Assembly (NCBI RefSeq): GCF_009866655.1
Contig: NZ_CP047420.1
Location: 1,364,001-1,428,000 of the forward strand
Length of the DNA: 64,000 bases
Direction: 5' to 3'
DNA from: Rathayibacter sp. VKM Ac-2804
GTDB taxonomy: Bacteria; Actinomycetota; Actinomycetes; Actinomycetales; Microbacteriaceae
Shown here: piece by piece, positions 24,241 to 34,751 of the stretch
How the letters are laid out: every line of letters starts with the position of its first letter
Position numbering within the stretch: the stretch's first letter is position 1
The notes under the pieces: generated by a model
Seen by the model: only the letters and a program-made list of their open reading frames with translations
The model's database searches: none
Told to the model about the DNA's origin: nothing
Made by a program: the position numbers and the translations under genes

Positions 24241-25839
24241 GTGCAGCCAGCAGACCAGCTCGACCGAGCCCGCATCGCGCTCCTCGGCGACGACCTCTCC
24301 CGTGCCCGCTACCGCGTCGACGCCGTCCGCGAGCTCTGGGGCGAGGCCGCGGGCGAGGCGCTGCACCGCGGCGACCGCGTCCCCGCCCGGCGCGCCCTCG
24401 AGCGGGGCGGCGACGGCGGGCCCCTGGCCGCGCTCGCCCGGCTCTTCCTCCTCGCGGATCCCGTCTCGACCGAGCAGGCTGAGGCGGCGTTCCCGTCGCT
24501 CGGTCTCGACGGCGCCCTCGAGCTGGGGCTCGTGCGCTCCGAGGCGGGCGCGGTCGTCACCGCCGCGCTCGACCTGCGGCCCTACGACCTCGTCGACCTG
24601 CACGGCGCCGCCTCCTGGTGGATCGCCTCCGACCTCGGTGAGCTCGCACTCGGTCGGCCGCTCGACAATGACCACGTGCTCGGCGTCGGCGGCGCGAGCC
24701 TCACCCTGGCCGGGCTGATGATCCAGCGGCGGGTCGGCAGCGTGCTCGATCTCGGCACCGGCTGCGGGATCCAGGCGCTGCACGCCTCCCGGCACGCCGA
24801 CCGCGTCGTCGCGACCGACATCTCGCACCGCGCGCTGGCGATCGCCGCCTTCAACGCGGCGCTCAACGGGATCGACTCGATCGAGTTCCGGCACGGCAGC
24901 CTCTACGAGCCGGTCGCGGGGGAGCGGTTCGACCAGATCGTCACCAATCCGCCGTTCGTGATCACCCCGCGCAGCGCGGGCGTCCCCTCCTACGAGTACC
25001 GCGACGGCGGCCTCGAGGGCGACGAGATCGTCCGCCGGGTGATCGTCGGCGCCGCCGAGCACCTGGTGCCGGGCGGCGTCGCGCAGCTGCTCGGCAACTG
25101 GGAGTACCGGGCCGACGCCGACGCGTTCGACCGGGTCCGCGCCTGGCTGGCCGACGGCCGCAGCCCGCTCGAGCAGGCGCTCGAACCCGGGCACGCGGGG
25201 CTCGCCGCGTGGATGGACGGCACCGCCTCGCCTCTCGACGTCTGGATCGTCGAGCGCGAGCAGCAGGACCCGGCGATCTACGCCGAGACCTGGATCCGCG
25301 ACGGCGGGACCACCCGCGGCGCGGAGTCGGACGCGCTCGTCGACGCCTGGCTCGAGGACTTCGAGCGGCGCGGCGTGACCGGCGTCGGCTTCGGCTACGT
25401 GACGCTGCGGCTCCCCGCGACGCCCCGGCCGCCGATCCGGCGCCTCGAGCGGCTGGACGGCGCGGTCGCGACGGCCGGGCTGGGCGGGCACCTGGCGCAC
25501 TGCCTCGAGGCGCTCGACGCACTGTCGGTGCTCGACGACGCCGACCTCGCGCGGCAGGCGCTCGTCGTCGCCGGCGACGTGACGGAGGAGCGGCACTACT
25601 GGCCGGGCAACGACGACCCGACCGTGCTCCGGCTGCGCCAGGGCGGCGGCTTCGCCCGGGTGGAGGAGGCGGACACGGCTCTCGCCGCGGTCGTCGGGGC
25701 CTGCGACGGCGAGCTGTCGATCGCGGCGATCACGGCCGCGGTGGCCTCGCTCCTGCACGTCGAGGAGGCCGCCGTACTGGACTCCGTGCTGCCGCGCGTG
25801 CGCGAGCTCGTCGCGACCGGGATGCTGCGGCTGCCCTGA
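24241..25839 (+). CDS. class I SAM-dependent methyltransferase (N5-glutamine/N6-adenine type)
   Basis: 532 residues if GTG 24241 is used (GAGG 8 nt upstream); GTG 24217 and 24208 are alternatives. An N-terminal helical domain (DUF7059-like, about 1-150) is followed by a Rossmann methyltransferase: SAM motif [16 protein letters not shown] (about 167-181), [11 protein letters not shown], and the catalytic VTNPPFVI (NPPF at about 235). The NPPF motif is shared by HemK/PrmC glutamine and adenine N-methyltransferases. The C-terminal about 200 residues are an unnamed domain typical of this actinobacterial family. Substrate unknown, perhaps a ribosomal or translation component. Convergent with RNase HI (22-bp gap). 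Confidence 0.88.
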   Translation: MQPADQLDRARIALLGDDLSRARYRVDAVRELWGEAAGEALHRGDRVPARRALERGGDGGPLAALARLFLLADPVSTEQAEAAFPSLGLDGALELGLVRSEAGAVVTAALDLRPYDLVDLHGAASWWIASDLGELALGRPLDNDHVLGVGGASLTLAGLMIQRRVGSVLDLGTGCGIQALHASRHADRVVATDISHRALAIAAFNAALNGIDSIEFRHGSLYEPVAGERFDQIVTNPPFVITPRSAGVPSYEYRDGGLEGDEIVRRVIVGAAEHLVPGGVAQLLGNWEYRADADAFDRVRAWLADGRSPLEQALEPGHAGLAAWMDGTASPLDVWIVEREQQDPAIYAETWIRDGGTTRGAESDALVDAWLEDFERRGVTGVGFGYVTLRLPATPRPPIRRLERLDGAVATAGLGGHLAHCLEALDALSVLDDADLARQALVVAGDVTEERHYWPGNDDPTVLRLRQGGGFARVEEADTALAAVVGACDGELSIAAITAAVASLLHVEEAAVLDSVLPRVRELVATGMLRLP

Positions 25840-25861
25840 GCGCGGGGTGCGCCCCCTCGGG

Positions 25862-26383
25862 TCAGAACAGGGTCGCGGGGGCGTCCTCGGTGTCGACGGC
25901 GGGGGTCACGGCGGGGGCGGCTCCCGGCCAGCCCGGACCGGCGTCGACGGCCGTGCGGCGCTGGTAGGCCGTCGCGGCGGCGCGGGCGCGCACGTCGGCG
26001 GCCTCGTTCATCCGGTGATTGGCGTGCCCCTTGACCCACTCGAAGGTGACGGCGCGGCCCTGCAGCTCCTCGTCGAGCGCCTTGATGATCTCGACGTTCA
26101 TCACCGGCTTGCCGTCGGCCTTGCGCCAGCCCTTCCGCTTCCAGCCCGGCAGCCACTCGGTGCAGGCCTTGATGGCGTACTGGCTGTCGCAGAGGATGTG
26201 CACGGGCTCGCTCTCCTGCGCCGTGGCGCGGAGCAGCTCGAGCACCGCGGTGAGCTCGCCGATGTTGTTGGTGCCGTGCGACCAGCCGCCGGCCGCCCAG
26301 CGCTCGTCGTCGACGTACCAGGCCCAGCCTGCGGGGCCGGGGTTGCCCAGCGCTGATCCGTCTGCGGCGGCGATGATGCTCAC
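25862..26383 (-). CDS. ribonuclease HI
   Basis: 173 residues from GTG 26383 (GAGGAGG 7 nt upstream). It cleaves RNA in RNA-DNA hybrids. Catalytic acids are visible: Asp in [19 protein letters not shown], Glu in [13 protein letters not shown], Asp in LCDSQYAIK, and the C-terminal [16 protein letters not shown] with the histidine loop and last Asp. The first motif reads ADGS where E. coli has TDGS. The C-terminal 30 residues are an Ala/Pro-rich extension. The start fits the usual MSI.AAADGS beginning in actinobacteria. Confidence 0.94.
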   Translation of the reverse strand: MSIIAAADGSALGNPGPAGWAWYVDDERWAAGGWSHGTNNIGELTAVLELLRATAQESEPVHILCDSQYAIKACTEWLPGWKRKGWRKADGKPVMNVEIIKALDEELQGRAVTFEWVKGHANHRMNEAADVRARAAATAYQRRTAVDAGPGWPGAAPAVTPAVDTEDAPATLF

Positions 26384-26435
26384 GTGCGGTCCTCCTCGGA
26401 ATCGGTGCGCCCTCGCGAGCGCCCTTCGAGGGTAG

Positions 26436-27335
<900 letters not shown>

Positions 27336-27379
27336 CGCGCGGTCTCCTGGGAAAGATCGCCTCGTACGCAGGGGGCAGC

Positions 27380-27478
27380 CATGCTGATGGAGTAGCCCGC
27401 GCAGCGGGCGTATCGAGATCCACCGTTCTGCAGACGCGGGTCTCGATACGCCGCTGTCGCGGCTACTCGACCAGCATG
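27380..27478. repeat. family 2 palindrome (paired arms, 99 bp)
   Basis: Left arm CATGCTGATGGAGTAGCCCG, inner hairpin AGCCCGC-GCA-GCGGGCG, then TATCGAGATCCACC. The right arm is inverted: GGGTCTCGATACGCCGCTGT ... CGGCTACTCGACCAGCATG, with inner hairpin GCCGC/GCGGC of different sequence. The loop between arms is only about 14 bp. It lies between convergent genes. Confidence 0.9.
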
Positions 27479-27523
27479 TTCTGCGCCCGCCGTGACGCCC
27501 GGCGGAGCAGGAGCGGCATCCCG

Positions 27524-28339
27524 CTAGGAGGCGCGGCGGGCCATCGTCACGCGGGTCGCGTAGGGCATCGCGACGCGGTCGCCGGGGAGCGCGTCGACGA
27601 CCTCGGCGACGGCGGCGAGCACCGCGGCGCGCTCCTCCTCGGGCATCGCGATCACGTAGCTGCGGGAGGCGAACATGTCGAGCAGCGCCGGCCGGTCGAG
27701 CTCGTACTTCCAGTCGAACTCGGCGTAGGCGACGCGCTCGAGCGCGGAGCCGAGCGGCGGCTGCACGGTCTCGAAGCGTTCGGCAGCGGAGGAGCCGGCG
27801 ACCTCGCCAAGGCGCCGCACCCACGGCACGGATTCGTCGCGGATGTTCCAGACCAGCGCGAGCAAGCCGCCCGGGACCAGCACCCGCGCGACCTCCGCGC
27901 TCGCGCGCTCGGGATCGACCCAGTGCCAGGACTGCGCCGCGGTGACCAGCTCGACGGAGGCGTCGGGCAGCGGGATCTCCTCGGCCGTTCCCGCGAGTGC
28001 CCGCACGGTCGGCAGCTGCGCCACCAGTCGCTCGAGCATCGCCGCGTCCGGCTCCACGGCCGCCACATCGAGACCGCGGGCCACCAGCGATGAGGTGAAC
28101 TTGCCCGTGCCGGCCCCGAGGTCCGCGACTCGCACCCGATCGGAGGCGTCCGCCCCGGCTGCCCGCGCGCGCTCGGGCACGAAGGCACCGGCCACCCGGG
28201 CGGGAGCGTGCCCGACGAGCCAGTCCACCGCGTCGTCCGGGTAGCCCGGCCGGCCGCGATCGTAGGCGTCGACAGCGGAGCCGAAGGAGCGGCCGAGCTC
28301 GGCGGGAGAGGCGGAGGGTGTCGCGTCGGAGGGCGTCAT
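27524..28339 (-). CDS. class I SAM-dependent methyltransferase
   Basis: 271 residues from ATG 28339, with TAGCGT 7 nt upstream. A Methyltransf_11-type enzyme: RSFGSAVDAYDRGRPGYPDD near the start, motif I VADLGAGTGKFTSSL, VAAVEPDAAMLERL, LPDASVELVTAAQSWHWVD, and LVPGGLLALVWNIRD. This set matches the UbiE-like/DUF-type methyltransferases with the QxxHW motif seen widely in actinobacteria (substrates usually unknown). Cytoplasmic; no membrane segment. Convergent with the aldo/keto reductase through a family 2 repeat. It stands 36 bp downstream of aroQ but appears to have its own -10 box. Confidence 0.9.
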   Translation of the reverse strand: MTPSDATPSASPAELGRSFGSAVDAYDRGRPGYPDDAVDWLVGHAPARVAGAFVPERARAAGADASDRVRVADLGAGTGKFTSSLVARGLDVAAVEPDAAMLERLVAQLPTVRALAGTAEEIPLPDASVELVTAAQSWHWVDPERASAEVARVLVPGGLLALVWNIRDESVPWVRRLGEVAGSSAAERFETVQPPLGSALERVAYAEFDWKYELDRPALLDMFASRSYVIAMPEEERAAVLAAVAEVVDALPGDRVAMPYATRVTMARRAS

Positions 28340-28375
28340 GCTCCCGACGCTACGCCCCGGCGACTCGCCCCGGAG

Positions 28376-28825
28376 CTACGCGTGCGGAGCCGTCGCCCCC
28401 AGGGTCCGCGCGAGGACGTCGACCGCGTAGCCGTAGCCCGCGATGCCGGCGCCGACGATCACGGCGACCGCGATGTCCGACAGGTAGGAGTGCCGGCGGA
28501 ACTCCTCGCGCCGGTGCACGTTGCTCACGTGCACCTCCACCAGCGGCAGCTCGGTCGCGAGCACGGCGTCGCGGATCGCGATCGAGGTGTGGGTGTAGGC
28601 GCCGACGTTGAGCAGCAGACCGGCGGCCGTGCCGCGCGCCTCGTGCAGGCGGTCGATGATCGCGCCCTCCGAGTTGCTCTGGAAGAACTCGATGTCGAGG
28701 CCGAGCCGCTCCGCCGCGCGGGTGGCGAGCGCCTCCGCGTCGGCGAGCGTGTCGGAGCCGTAGACCGCGGGCTCGCGGGTGCCGAGGAGGTTCAGGTTCG
28801 GGCCGTTCACGACGAGGATCTTCAC
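28376..28825 (-). CDS. aroQ: 3-dehydroquinate dehydratase, type II
   Basis: 149-residue dodecameric dehydratase of the shikimate pathway (3-dehydroquinate to 3-dehydroshikimate). [17 protein letters not shown] has the Arg and Tyr of the lid loop, [14 protein letters not shown] the Glu/substrate loop, and [16 protein letters not shown] the histidine; the usual NPGAYTH here is [24 protein letters not shown] completes the site. Start GTG 28825 has TAGGGT 6 nt upstream (leaderless). No other shikimate gene is nearby. Confidence 0.95.
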   Translation of the reverse strand: MKILVVNGPNLNLLGTREPAVYGSDTLADAEALATRAAERLGLDIEFFQSNSEGAIIDRLHEARGTAAGLLLNVGAYTHTSIAIRDAVLATELPLVEVHVSNVHRREEFRRHSYLSDIAVAVIVGAGIAGYGYAVDVLARTLGATAPHA

Positions 28826-28859
28826 GCTCCGACCCTAGCGACCCGGGAGTGCGGACCGG

Positions 28860-29816
28860 TCAGGCGAGCGTCGCCGCGATGCCGACCGGCAGCGCCGGCA
28901 GCTCGGCGCGCAGCCGGATCAGCTCGCGCGCGTGCTCGTCCAGCCGGCGGTCCTCGTCGCTCCGCGGCTGCAGCGCCGGCACCGCCTCGGCCGCTCCGTC
29001 GTCGCCGCGCACGACGAAGACGCTCATGCACTGCGTGGTCAGCTCGAGCTCGCCGGTCCGCGGGTCGCCGGAGCGCACGTGGATCGCGAGGTGCATCGAG
29101 CGCGGTCCGGTGTGGATCAGCCGCGCCTCCACCTCGACGAGGTGCCCGATCCGCACCGGCCGGTAGAAGTGGATGCCGCCGGAGTAGACGGCGACCGCGT
29201 CGCGCCCGCTCCAGCCCTGCGCGACGGCGTTCGCGGCCTCGTCGATCCAGCGCATCACGATGCCGCCGTGCGCGTTGCCGCCCCAGTTGACGTCGCCGGG
29301 CGCGGCGAGGAAGCGGAAGACGATCCGCGGGCCGGTCCCCGCCTCCGTGTACTCCTGCGCGCGCATCACCTCGTGCAGCGCGCGCCGGCCGTCGATGCGG
29401 GCCGCGGCGCCCTCGGCCAGGGCGAGGTCCTCGATCGTGCGCGGGGTCCACTCCGGCACCGGGCGCGGCCGCTTCTGCTCGTCGACCGCGACGAAGATGA
29501 GGAGGCAGTGCGTCGCGTCCTCGTAGCGCCCGGTGCGCGGGTCGGCCTGGGCGACGCGCACCAGCACGTGCATGCTCGTGCGCCCGGTGTGGATGACCTG
29601 CGCGGTCGCCTCGATCAGGTTGCCGACGGCGATCGGCCGGGTGAAGTGCACGTTGCCGACGTAGGCCGTGACGCAGTAGCCGCCGCTCCAGCCGACGGCG
29701 CAGGCGTAGCCGGCCTTGTCGATCCACTCGAGCACGCGGCCGGCCTGGGCGCTGCGGCCGTCGGCGGTGGCGTCCTGCGGAGCGGCGAGGAAGCGGAGGG
29801 TGATGCGGTCGTCCAT
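28860..29816 (-). CDS. acyl-CoA thioesterase with two hotdog domains
   Basis: 318 residues from ATG 29816. Two hotdog domains in tandem (about 1-135 and 165-290), each of the BACH/YciA type: ADGRSAQAGRVLEWIDKAGY and NVHFTRPIAVGNLIEA in the first, then GDVNWGGNAHGGIVMRWIDE and IHFYRPVRIGHLVEVE in the second. The N-terminal copy has GRSAQAGRVLEWID where NAHGGxVLxWID is standard, so only the second may keep the catalytic Asn/Asp pattern. Such enzymes hydrolyse acyl-CoA to free acid and CoA. The ribosome binding site is weak; a family 2 repeat lies immediately upstream (29856-29951). Confidence 0.9.
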   Translation of the reverse strand: MDDRITLRFLAAPQDATADGRSAQAGRVLEWIDKAGYACAVGWSGGYCVTAYVGNVHFTRPIAVGNLIEATAQVIHTGRTSMHVLVRVAQADPRTGRYEDATHCLLIFVAVDEQKRPRPVPEWTPRTIEDLALAEGAAARIDGRRALHEVMRAQEYTEAGTGPRIVFRFLAAPGDVNWGGNAHGGIVMRWIDEAANAVAQGWSGRDAVAVYSGGIHFYRPVRIGHLVEVEARLIHTGPRSMHLAIHVRSGDPRTGELELTTQCMSVFVVRGDDGAAEAVPALQPRSDEDRRLDEHARELIRLRAELPALPVGIAATLA

Positions 29817-29855
29817 GGTGCCCGTCTGGTCGTGCGGTCGGTGGGGGTCCCTGCT

Positions 29856-29951
29856 TGCTGGTCGAGTAGCCGCGGCAGCGGCGTATCGAGACCCACGTGC
29901 CCGGAGACGGTGGATCTCGATACGCCCGTGCGGGGCTACTCGATCAGCATG
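29856..29951. repeat. family 2 palindrome (paired arms, 96 bp)
   Basis: Left arm TGCTGGTCGAGTAGCCGCGG / CAGCGGCGTATCGAGACCCAC; right arm inverted GGTGGATCTCGATACGCCCG / TGCGGGGCTACTCGATCAGC ATG. The inner hairpins are GCCGC/GCGGC on the left and GCCCG/CGGGGC on the right, both paired though different in sequence. Between the thioesterase start and the pckG 3' end. Confidence 0.9.
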
Positions 29952-30075
29952 AGGGCGGCGGCGCGGGCGCTGCCGCGCGGAGGAGGGAGTGGACCCGCGG
30001 AGGGGGATGCGAAGAAGGGGATGATCCCCTCCGCGGGCCACAGGGGCGCCGGCGCGGGGCCGGCGGGATCGGGGG

Positions 30076-31968
30076 TCAGGCCGCGTGCGCGGCCGGCAGC
30101 TCCTCGGCGAGCAGCCGGAGCCGCAGCGCCCGCAGCTCGGCGGTCAGCTCGGGCGGCAGCCGGTCGCCGAAGCGGGCGAAGAACGCCTCCGTCAGCGCGC
30201 ACTCGTCGAGCCACGCCTCCACCGGGACCGAGAACAGCTCCTCCTTCACCGCGGCGGAGAGGTTCAGCCCGTGCGTGTCGATCGACAGCGGCAGGTCGCC
30301 GATCGCGCTGGGCCGCGCCTGCGCCGACCCCTCCAGCCGCCGGACCAGCCACTGCAGCACCCGGGCGTTGTCGCCGAAGCCGGGCCAGAGGAAGGAGCCG
30401 TCGGCGCCCTTGCGGAACCAGTTCACCTGGAAGATCGCTGGCGCCTTCTCGCCGAGATCCGCGCCGACCGCGAGCCAGTGCGCGAAGTAGTCGGCCATGT
30501 TGTAGCCGCAGAAGGGCAGCATCGCGAACGGGTCGCGGCGCAGCTCGCCGACCGTCCCCTCCGCCGCGGCCGTCTTCTCGGAGGCGATGGTCGCGCCGAG
30601 GAAGACGCCGTGCTGCCACGAGGTCGCCTGGGTGACCAGCGGCACGTTGCTCGCCCGGCGCCCGCCGAAGACGATCGCGTCCAGCGGCACGCCCTCGAAG
30701 GCGTCCCACTCCCGCGAGAGCGTCGGGCACTGCTCAGCCGGCGCGGTGAAGCGCGCGTTCGGGTGCGCGGCCGGGGTCCCGGAGGCGGGCGTCCACGGCT
30801 CGCCGCGCCAGTCGGTCAGCCGCTCGGGCACCTCGTCGGTGAGTCCCTCCCACCAGACGTCACCGTCCTCGCGGAGCGCGACGTTGGTGAAGATCGTGTT
30901 GCCCCAGAGGGTGTGCACGGCGTTCGGGTTGCTGCTCTGCCCGGTGCCGGGGGCGACGCCGAAGAAGCCGGTCTCGGGGTTCATCGCCCAGAGGCGGCCG
31001 TCCTCGCCCTTCTTCATCCAGGTGATGTCGTCGCCGAGCGTCTCGACGCGCCAGCCGGGGATGGTCGGCTGCAGCATCGCGAGATTCGTCTTGCCGCAGG
31101 CGCTCGGGAAGGCGGCGGCCACGTGGTAGCTGCGGCCCTCGGGCGAGACGATCCGGATCAGGAGCATGTGCTCGGCGAGCCAGCCCTCCTCCCGCCCCAT
31201 CGTCGACGCGATCCGCAGGGCGAAGCACTTCTTCGCCAGCAGGGCGTTGCCGCCGTAGCCGGAGCCGAACGACCAGATCTCGCGCGTCTCGGGGAACTGG
31301 GTGATGTACTTCGTCGGGTTGCACGGCCAGGCGACGTCCTCCCGGGTCGCGCCGTCGGCGTCGCGGAGCGGGAAGCCGACCGAGTGCACGCCGCGGACGA
31401 AGGCGGTCTCCTCGGTGAAGGCGGCGAGCGGCTCGGCGCCGACGCGGGCCATGATCCGCATGTTGAGCACCGCGTAGGCGGAGTCGGTCAGCTGCACGCC
31501 GAGCTGCGAGAGCGGACCGCCGACCGGGCCCATCGAGAACGGGACGACGTACAGCGTGCGCCCGCGCATCGAGCCGGCGAAGTGCGGCGCGAGCTCGGCC
31601 TTCATCGCGGAGGCCTCCCGCCAGTTGTTGGTCGGGCCGGCGTCGGCCTCGTCGGTGGTGCAGATGAAGGTGCGGTCCTCGACGCGGGCGACGTCGTCGG
31701 GGTCGGTGCGGGCGAGGAACGAGCCGGGCCGCCACTCCGGGTTGAGCGCGATCAGCTTCCCCTCGTCCACCATCCGGGCGGTGAGGCGGTACCACTCGGC
31801 GGGGGAGCCGTCGCACCACTCGATCGCGTCGGGCTGGAGGATCGCGGCCGTCTCGCGCACCCAGCGGCGCAGCGCGAGGGGAGCGGGCGGGACGACCGGT
31901 GCGTCGACCGGGGTCGGGGCGGTCATCGTGGTCGTCTCGAGAAGGAGGGTGTTGCTGTAGATGCTCAT
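30076..31968 (-). CDS. pckG: phosphoenolpyruvate carboxykinase (GTP)
   Basis: 630 residues from ATG 31968 (GGAG 5 nt upstream); ATG 31926 ([10 protein letters not shown]) is an alternative giving 616. It converts oxaloacetate and GTP to PEP, the gluconeogenic entry step. The kinase-1 P-loop [12 protein letters not shown] lies at about 285-297, with [38 protein letters not shown] and [15 protein letters not shown], all typical of the GTP family. Cytoplasmic and monomeric. Divergent from a RamB/ScfR-like regulator across a 197-bp gap, suggesting control by acetate/short-chain acyl status (inference). Confidence 0.97.
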   Translation of the reverse strand: MSIYSNTLLLETTTMTAPTPVDAPVVPPAPLALRRWVRETAAILQPDAIEWCDGSPAEWYRLTARMVDEGKLIALNPEWRPGSFLARTDPDDVARVEDRTFICTTDEADAGPTNNWREASAMKAELAPHFAGSMRGRTLYVVPFSMGPVGGPLSQLGVQLTDSAYAVLNMRIMARVGAEPLAAFTEETAFVRGVHSVGFPLRDADGATREDVAWPCNPTKYITQFPETREIWSFGSGYGGNALLAKKCFALRIASTMGREEGWLAEHMLLIRIVSPEGRSYHVAAAFPSACGKTNLAMLQPTIPGWRVETLGDDITWMKKGEDGRLWAMNPETGFFGVAPGTGQSSNPNAVHTLWGNTIFTNVALREDGDVWWEGLTDEVPERLTDWRGEPWTPASGTPAAHPNARFTAPAEQCPTLSREWDAFEGVPLDAIVFGGRRASNVPLVTQATSWQHGVFLGATIASEKTAAAEGTVGELRRDPFAMLPFCGYNMADYFAHWLAVGADLGEKAPAIFQVNWFRKGADGSFLWPGFGDNARVLQWLVRRLEGSAQARPSAIGDLPLSIDTHGLNLSAAVKEELFSVPVEAWLDECALTEAFFARFGDRLPPELTAELRALRLRLLAEELPAAHAA

Positions 31969-32095
31969 GCTGGCTCCGCTTTCAGTGCAGTCGTCGTCGA
32001 CGGGGTGGGGAGTCGGTCCTCGCGGCGGTCGTGTCCGGACTCTCGAGGGGCGCTCTCTGGCGCCTGAAGCCAGGATGGAGGAGGATCGAGGGGTA

Positions 32096-32134
32096 TTTGC
32101 GAGGCCAGATCCGTCAAGAAGTGCGGTTTTTGCG
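32096..32134. promoter_or_regulatory. two TTTGCG motifs between pckG and the RamB-like gene
   Basis: TTTGCG occurs at 32096-32101 (within GTATTTGCGAG) and 32129-32134 (within GTTTTTGCGCC), 33 bp apart, about three helical turns. RamB of corynebacteria and mycobacteria binds sites with a TTTGC(A/G) core, so these are candidate operators. Confidence 0.4.
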
Positions 32135-32165
32135 CCTCCGTCACAACCGATCGCTGGAGCTCGCC

Positions 32166-33638
32166 GTGACCGACACCACCGTCCCCGCCGCCGTCCCTGC
32201 TTCCGGGACCGATGCCGCCCTGCTCGGGCAGCGCATCCGCCACTTCCGGACGCGCCGCGGGCTGACCCTGGGGCAGCTCGCCGAGCGCGTGGGCGTCTCG
32301 GGCAGCCAGCTCTCGCTGATCGAGACGGGCCGCCGCGAGCCGCGGCTCTCGCTGATGCAGGCCCTCGCCACGGCGCTGGGCGTCGAGCTCGCCGCGCTGC
32401 TCTCGGACGAGCCGCCGAGTGAGCGCGCCGCCCTCGAGATCGAGCTGGCGCGGGTGCAGAAGGGGTCGCTCTACCGCTCGCTCGGGCTGCCGGAGTTCAA
32501 GGTCAACAAGAGCCTGACCACTCCCGTGCTCGAGGCGTTCCTCGGCGTCTACCGCGAGCTGGCGCGCCGCAAGAGCGAGGCCAGCGCGACACCGGAGGAG
32601 GCGCGGCGCGCCAACACGGCCCAGCGGCTCCAGCTGCGCGAGCGCCACGCCTATCTCCCCGAGATCGAGGCGGTCGCCGGCGAGATGCTCCGCACGGTCG
32701 GGCACCGCGGGGGAGCGCTGACCCACAGCTCGGTCTCGAAGATGGCGCGGCACCTCGGCTTCGAGATCATCCACGTCGGCGACCTGCCGCACTCGGCCCG
32801 CTCGGTGATCGACCTCGCGAACGGGCGGATCTACCTCCCGCCCGCCTCGATCCCCGGCGGGCACGGGCTGCGGGCGCTCGCCCTGCAGGCGATGGCGCAC
32901 CGGCTGCTCGGCCACGAGCGCCCGGTCACCTACGCCGACTTCCTCCGGCAGCGGCTCGAGATCAACTACTTCGCGGCCGCCTGCCTGATGCCGCTGGAGC
33001 CGGCGGTCGCGTTCCTCGAGGAGGCCAAGCGCGAGCGCGACATCACCGTGGAGGACTTCCGCGACGGCTTCGGCGTCACGCACGAGGCGGCGGCGCTGCG
33101 CTTCACCAATCTGCTGACCTCGCACCTCGACATCCGGATGCACTTCCTCCGCGTGCTCGGCGACGGCTCGATCCAGAAGGCCTACGAGAACGACGGCCTG
33201 CCGCTGCCGACCGACGTCACCGGCGCGGTGGAGGGGCAGATCGTCTGCCGATACTGGTCGGCGCGCTCGGCCTTCAGTCGCACCAACCGCACGACGGAGT
33301 ACTACCAGTACGTGGACACTCCGGCCGGCACCTTCTGGTCGGCCTCGCAGACCGGCACCACCGCAACGGAGGAGTTCTCGATCACCGTCGGCGTCCCCTT
33401 CGCCGAGGCGCGCTTCTTCCGCGGCCGCGACACCGACCGCCGCGAGCAGTCCCGCTGCCCCGACGAGTCCTGCTGCCGCCGCGCCCCCGCCGAGCTCGCC
33501 CAGCGCTGGGACGGCAACGCCTGGCCGAGCGCCCGCCTGCACGCCCACGTCCTCGCCCCGCTGCCCTCCGGCACCTTCCCCGGCATCGACGACGCCGAGG
33601 TCTACGCCTTCCTCGACACCCACGCCCGCGAGTCCTGA
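32166..33638 (+). CDS. RamB/ScfR-like transcriptional regulator (XRE HTH, ImmA/IrrE-type, DUF2083)
   Basis: 490 residues from GTG 32166 (GGAG 6 nt upstream; the frame continues upstream without better starts). Residues about 20-75 form an XRE helix-turn-helix ([20 protein letters not shown], then [20 protein letters not shown]). The central region (about 150-300) is ImmA/IrrE-like but lacks a clear HExxH, reading [12 protein letters not shown]. The C-terminal DUF2083 part has paired cysteines near CPDESCC. This is the short-chain fatty-acyl regulator family (RamB controls acetate and glyoxylate genes in actinobacteria). The divergent pckG partner suggests it governs gluconeogenic carbon flow. 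Confidence 0.88.
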   Translation: MTDTTVPAAVPASGTDAALLGQRIRHFRTRRGLTLGQLAERVGVSGSQLSLIETGRREPRLSLMQALATALGVELAALLSDEPPSERAALEIELARVQKGSLYRSLGLPEFKVNKSLTTPVLEAFLGVYRELARRKSEASATPEEARRANTAQRLQLRERHAYLPEIEAVAGEMLRTVGHRGGALTHSSVSKMARHLGFEIIHVGDLPHSARSVIDLANGRIYLPPASIPGGHGLRALALQAMAHRLLGHERPVTYADFLRQRLEINYFAAACLMPLEPAVAFLEEAKRERDITVEDFRDGFGVTHEAAALRFTNLLTSHLDIRMHFLRVLGDGSIQKAYENDGLPLPTDVTGAVEGQIVCRYWSARSAFSRTNRTTEYYQYVDTPAGTFWSASQTGTTATEEFSITVGVPFAEARFFRGRDTDRREQSRCPDESCCRRAPAELAQRWDGNAWPSARLHAHVLAPLPSGTFPGIDDAEVYAFLDTHARES

Positions 33639-33664
33639 CCCTCCTCCCCAGCCCTGCCCCCTCT

Positions 33665-33727
33665 CCGCGAGATGCCACTTATGAGGTGATTCCTCGGCGT
33701 GTCGTGCTCACAAGTGGCATCTCGCGG
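33665..33727. repeat. palindromic repeat family 1, copy C (minus orientation)
   Basis: Arms CCGCGAGATGCCACTT and AAGTGGCATCTCGCGG. On the minus strand the core reads CGACACGCCG, so this copy is inverted relative to A and B. Located 5' of the DUF559 gene and 27 bp after the RamB-like gene. Confidence 0.87.
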
Positions 33728-33782
33728 GAGGGGGCTGTGGAGAACGCGCACGGGGTAGCGCGGGGTGCGGCACCCTCCTCGC

Positions 33783-34661
33783 ATGCAGGAGTACACAGAG
33801 ACCCGGATCGTGAACGCGTCGACGAGCGAGCTCGCGCGGCATCGGCTCGTGGCGGAGTATCCGGTCGGCGTCTTCCGGGGTGCTCGTGCCGCGGTCGAGC
33901 CGGTGACGTACAGCGAGAGGATCGCGGCGTTCGCGGCGGTGATGCGGCCGGGCGAGTTCTTCTCGCACGCCACCGCCGCTCACCTCCTCCGACTGCCCGA
34001 CCGGCGGGCCACGGAGACCACGCCGCTGCACGTCTCAGTCGCGCCCCCGATGCGCGCCGCTCGACGGGTCGGCGTGACGTCGCATCATCTCTGGGACGAG
34101 GCGGTCACCGTCGTCGACGCGGGTCACCCGGTGACCGATCCCGCCTCCACCTTCTGCCACCTCGCCGACTCGCGGTCGCTCGACGAGCTCGTCGTCCTCG
34201 GCGACGCGCTCGTGCGGCCCGATGAGGAGCTCGGTCGCCACGGCCTCCGCGTCGATCTGGAGATCCTCGCGGTGCGGGCGGCGCAGTACCGAGGTCGGGG
34301 CGGCCGGCGCGCTAGGGAGGCGGTCGGACTCGTGCGCGTCGGCTCCGAGTCGCCGAAGGAGACACTGCTCCGGCTGCTGCTGATCCGTGCGGGGCTGCCC
34401 GAGCCGGAGCTGAACGTCGAGCTGTACGACGCGGACGGTGTCTTCGTCGCGCGGGTGGACCTGCTCTACCGGGATCAGTGGGTCGTCGTCGAGTACGACG
34501 GTGATCAGCATCGGACCGATCAGAAGCAGTACGAGCGGGACATCGCGCGCAGCGAGGCGATCCAGGCGCTCGGCTACCGCCACCTCCGCGTGCGCCTCTC
34601 CGGCCTCGTCGGCCACCCCGAGGCCACGGCCGCCCGAGTCCGCCGCGCCCTCGGCCTCTGA
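33783..34661 (+). CDS. DUF559/AbiEi-like protein with Vsr-type nuclease fold
   Basis: 292 residues from ATG 33783 (in-frame GTG 33765 possible; no good ribosome binding site for either). The N-terminal half resembles the winged-helix/AbiEi-like part of actinobacterial proteins (FFSHATAAHLLRLPD, VTDPASTFCHLAD). The C-terminal domain is a PD-(D/E)XK fold of the DUF559 type: ETLLRLLLIRAGLPEPELNV, VARVDLLYRDQWVVVEYDGD with the aspartate/glutamate pair, and LGYRHLRVRLSGL. Likely a DNA endonuclease with unknown target. It is bracketed by palindromic repeat copies C and D within 55 and 7 bp. Its biology is not known; toxin-antitoxin, repeat maintenance or repair are possible. Confidence 0.78.
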   Translation: MQEYTETRIVNASTSELARHRLVAEYPVGVFRGARAAVEPVTYSERIAAFAAVMRPGEFFSHATAAHLLRLPDRRATETTPLHVSVAPPMRAARRVGVTSHHLWDEAVTVVDAGHPVTDPASTFCHLADSRSLDELVVLGDALVRPDEELGRHGLRVDLEILAVRAAQYRGRGGRRAREAVGLVRVGSESPKETLLRLLLIRAGLPEPELNVELYDADGVFVARVDLLYRDQWVVVEYDGDQHRTDQKQYERDIARSEAIQALGYRHLRVRLSGLVGHPEATAARVRRALGL

Positions 34662-34667
34662 CCCACG

Positions 34668-34730
34668 CCGCGAGATGCCACTTATGACGAGTTTCTGCGG
34701 CGTGTCGTGCTCATAAGTGGCATCTCGCGG
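34668..34730. repeat. palindromic repeat family 1, copy D (minus orientation)
   Basis: Arms CCGCGAGATGCCACTTATGA and TCATAAGTGGCATCTCGCGG are perfectly paired. The core reads CGACACGCCG on the minus strand. Starts 7 bp after the DUF559 stop and lies 3' of the convergent SorC gene. Confidence 0.9.
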
Positions 34731-34751
34731 GAGGGGAAGGGGAGGGCGGGG

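Noticed and set aside
32166..33638. The regulator as a metallopeptidase-type (ImmA) phage-repressor partner
   Set aside because: No phage genes nearby, no clear HExxH, and the DUF2083 C-terminus fits RamB/ScfR metabolic regulators.
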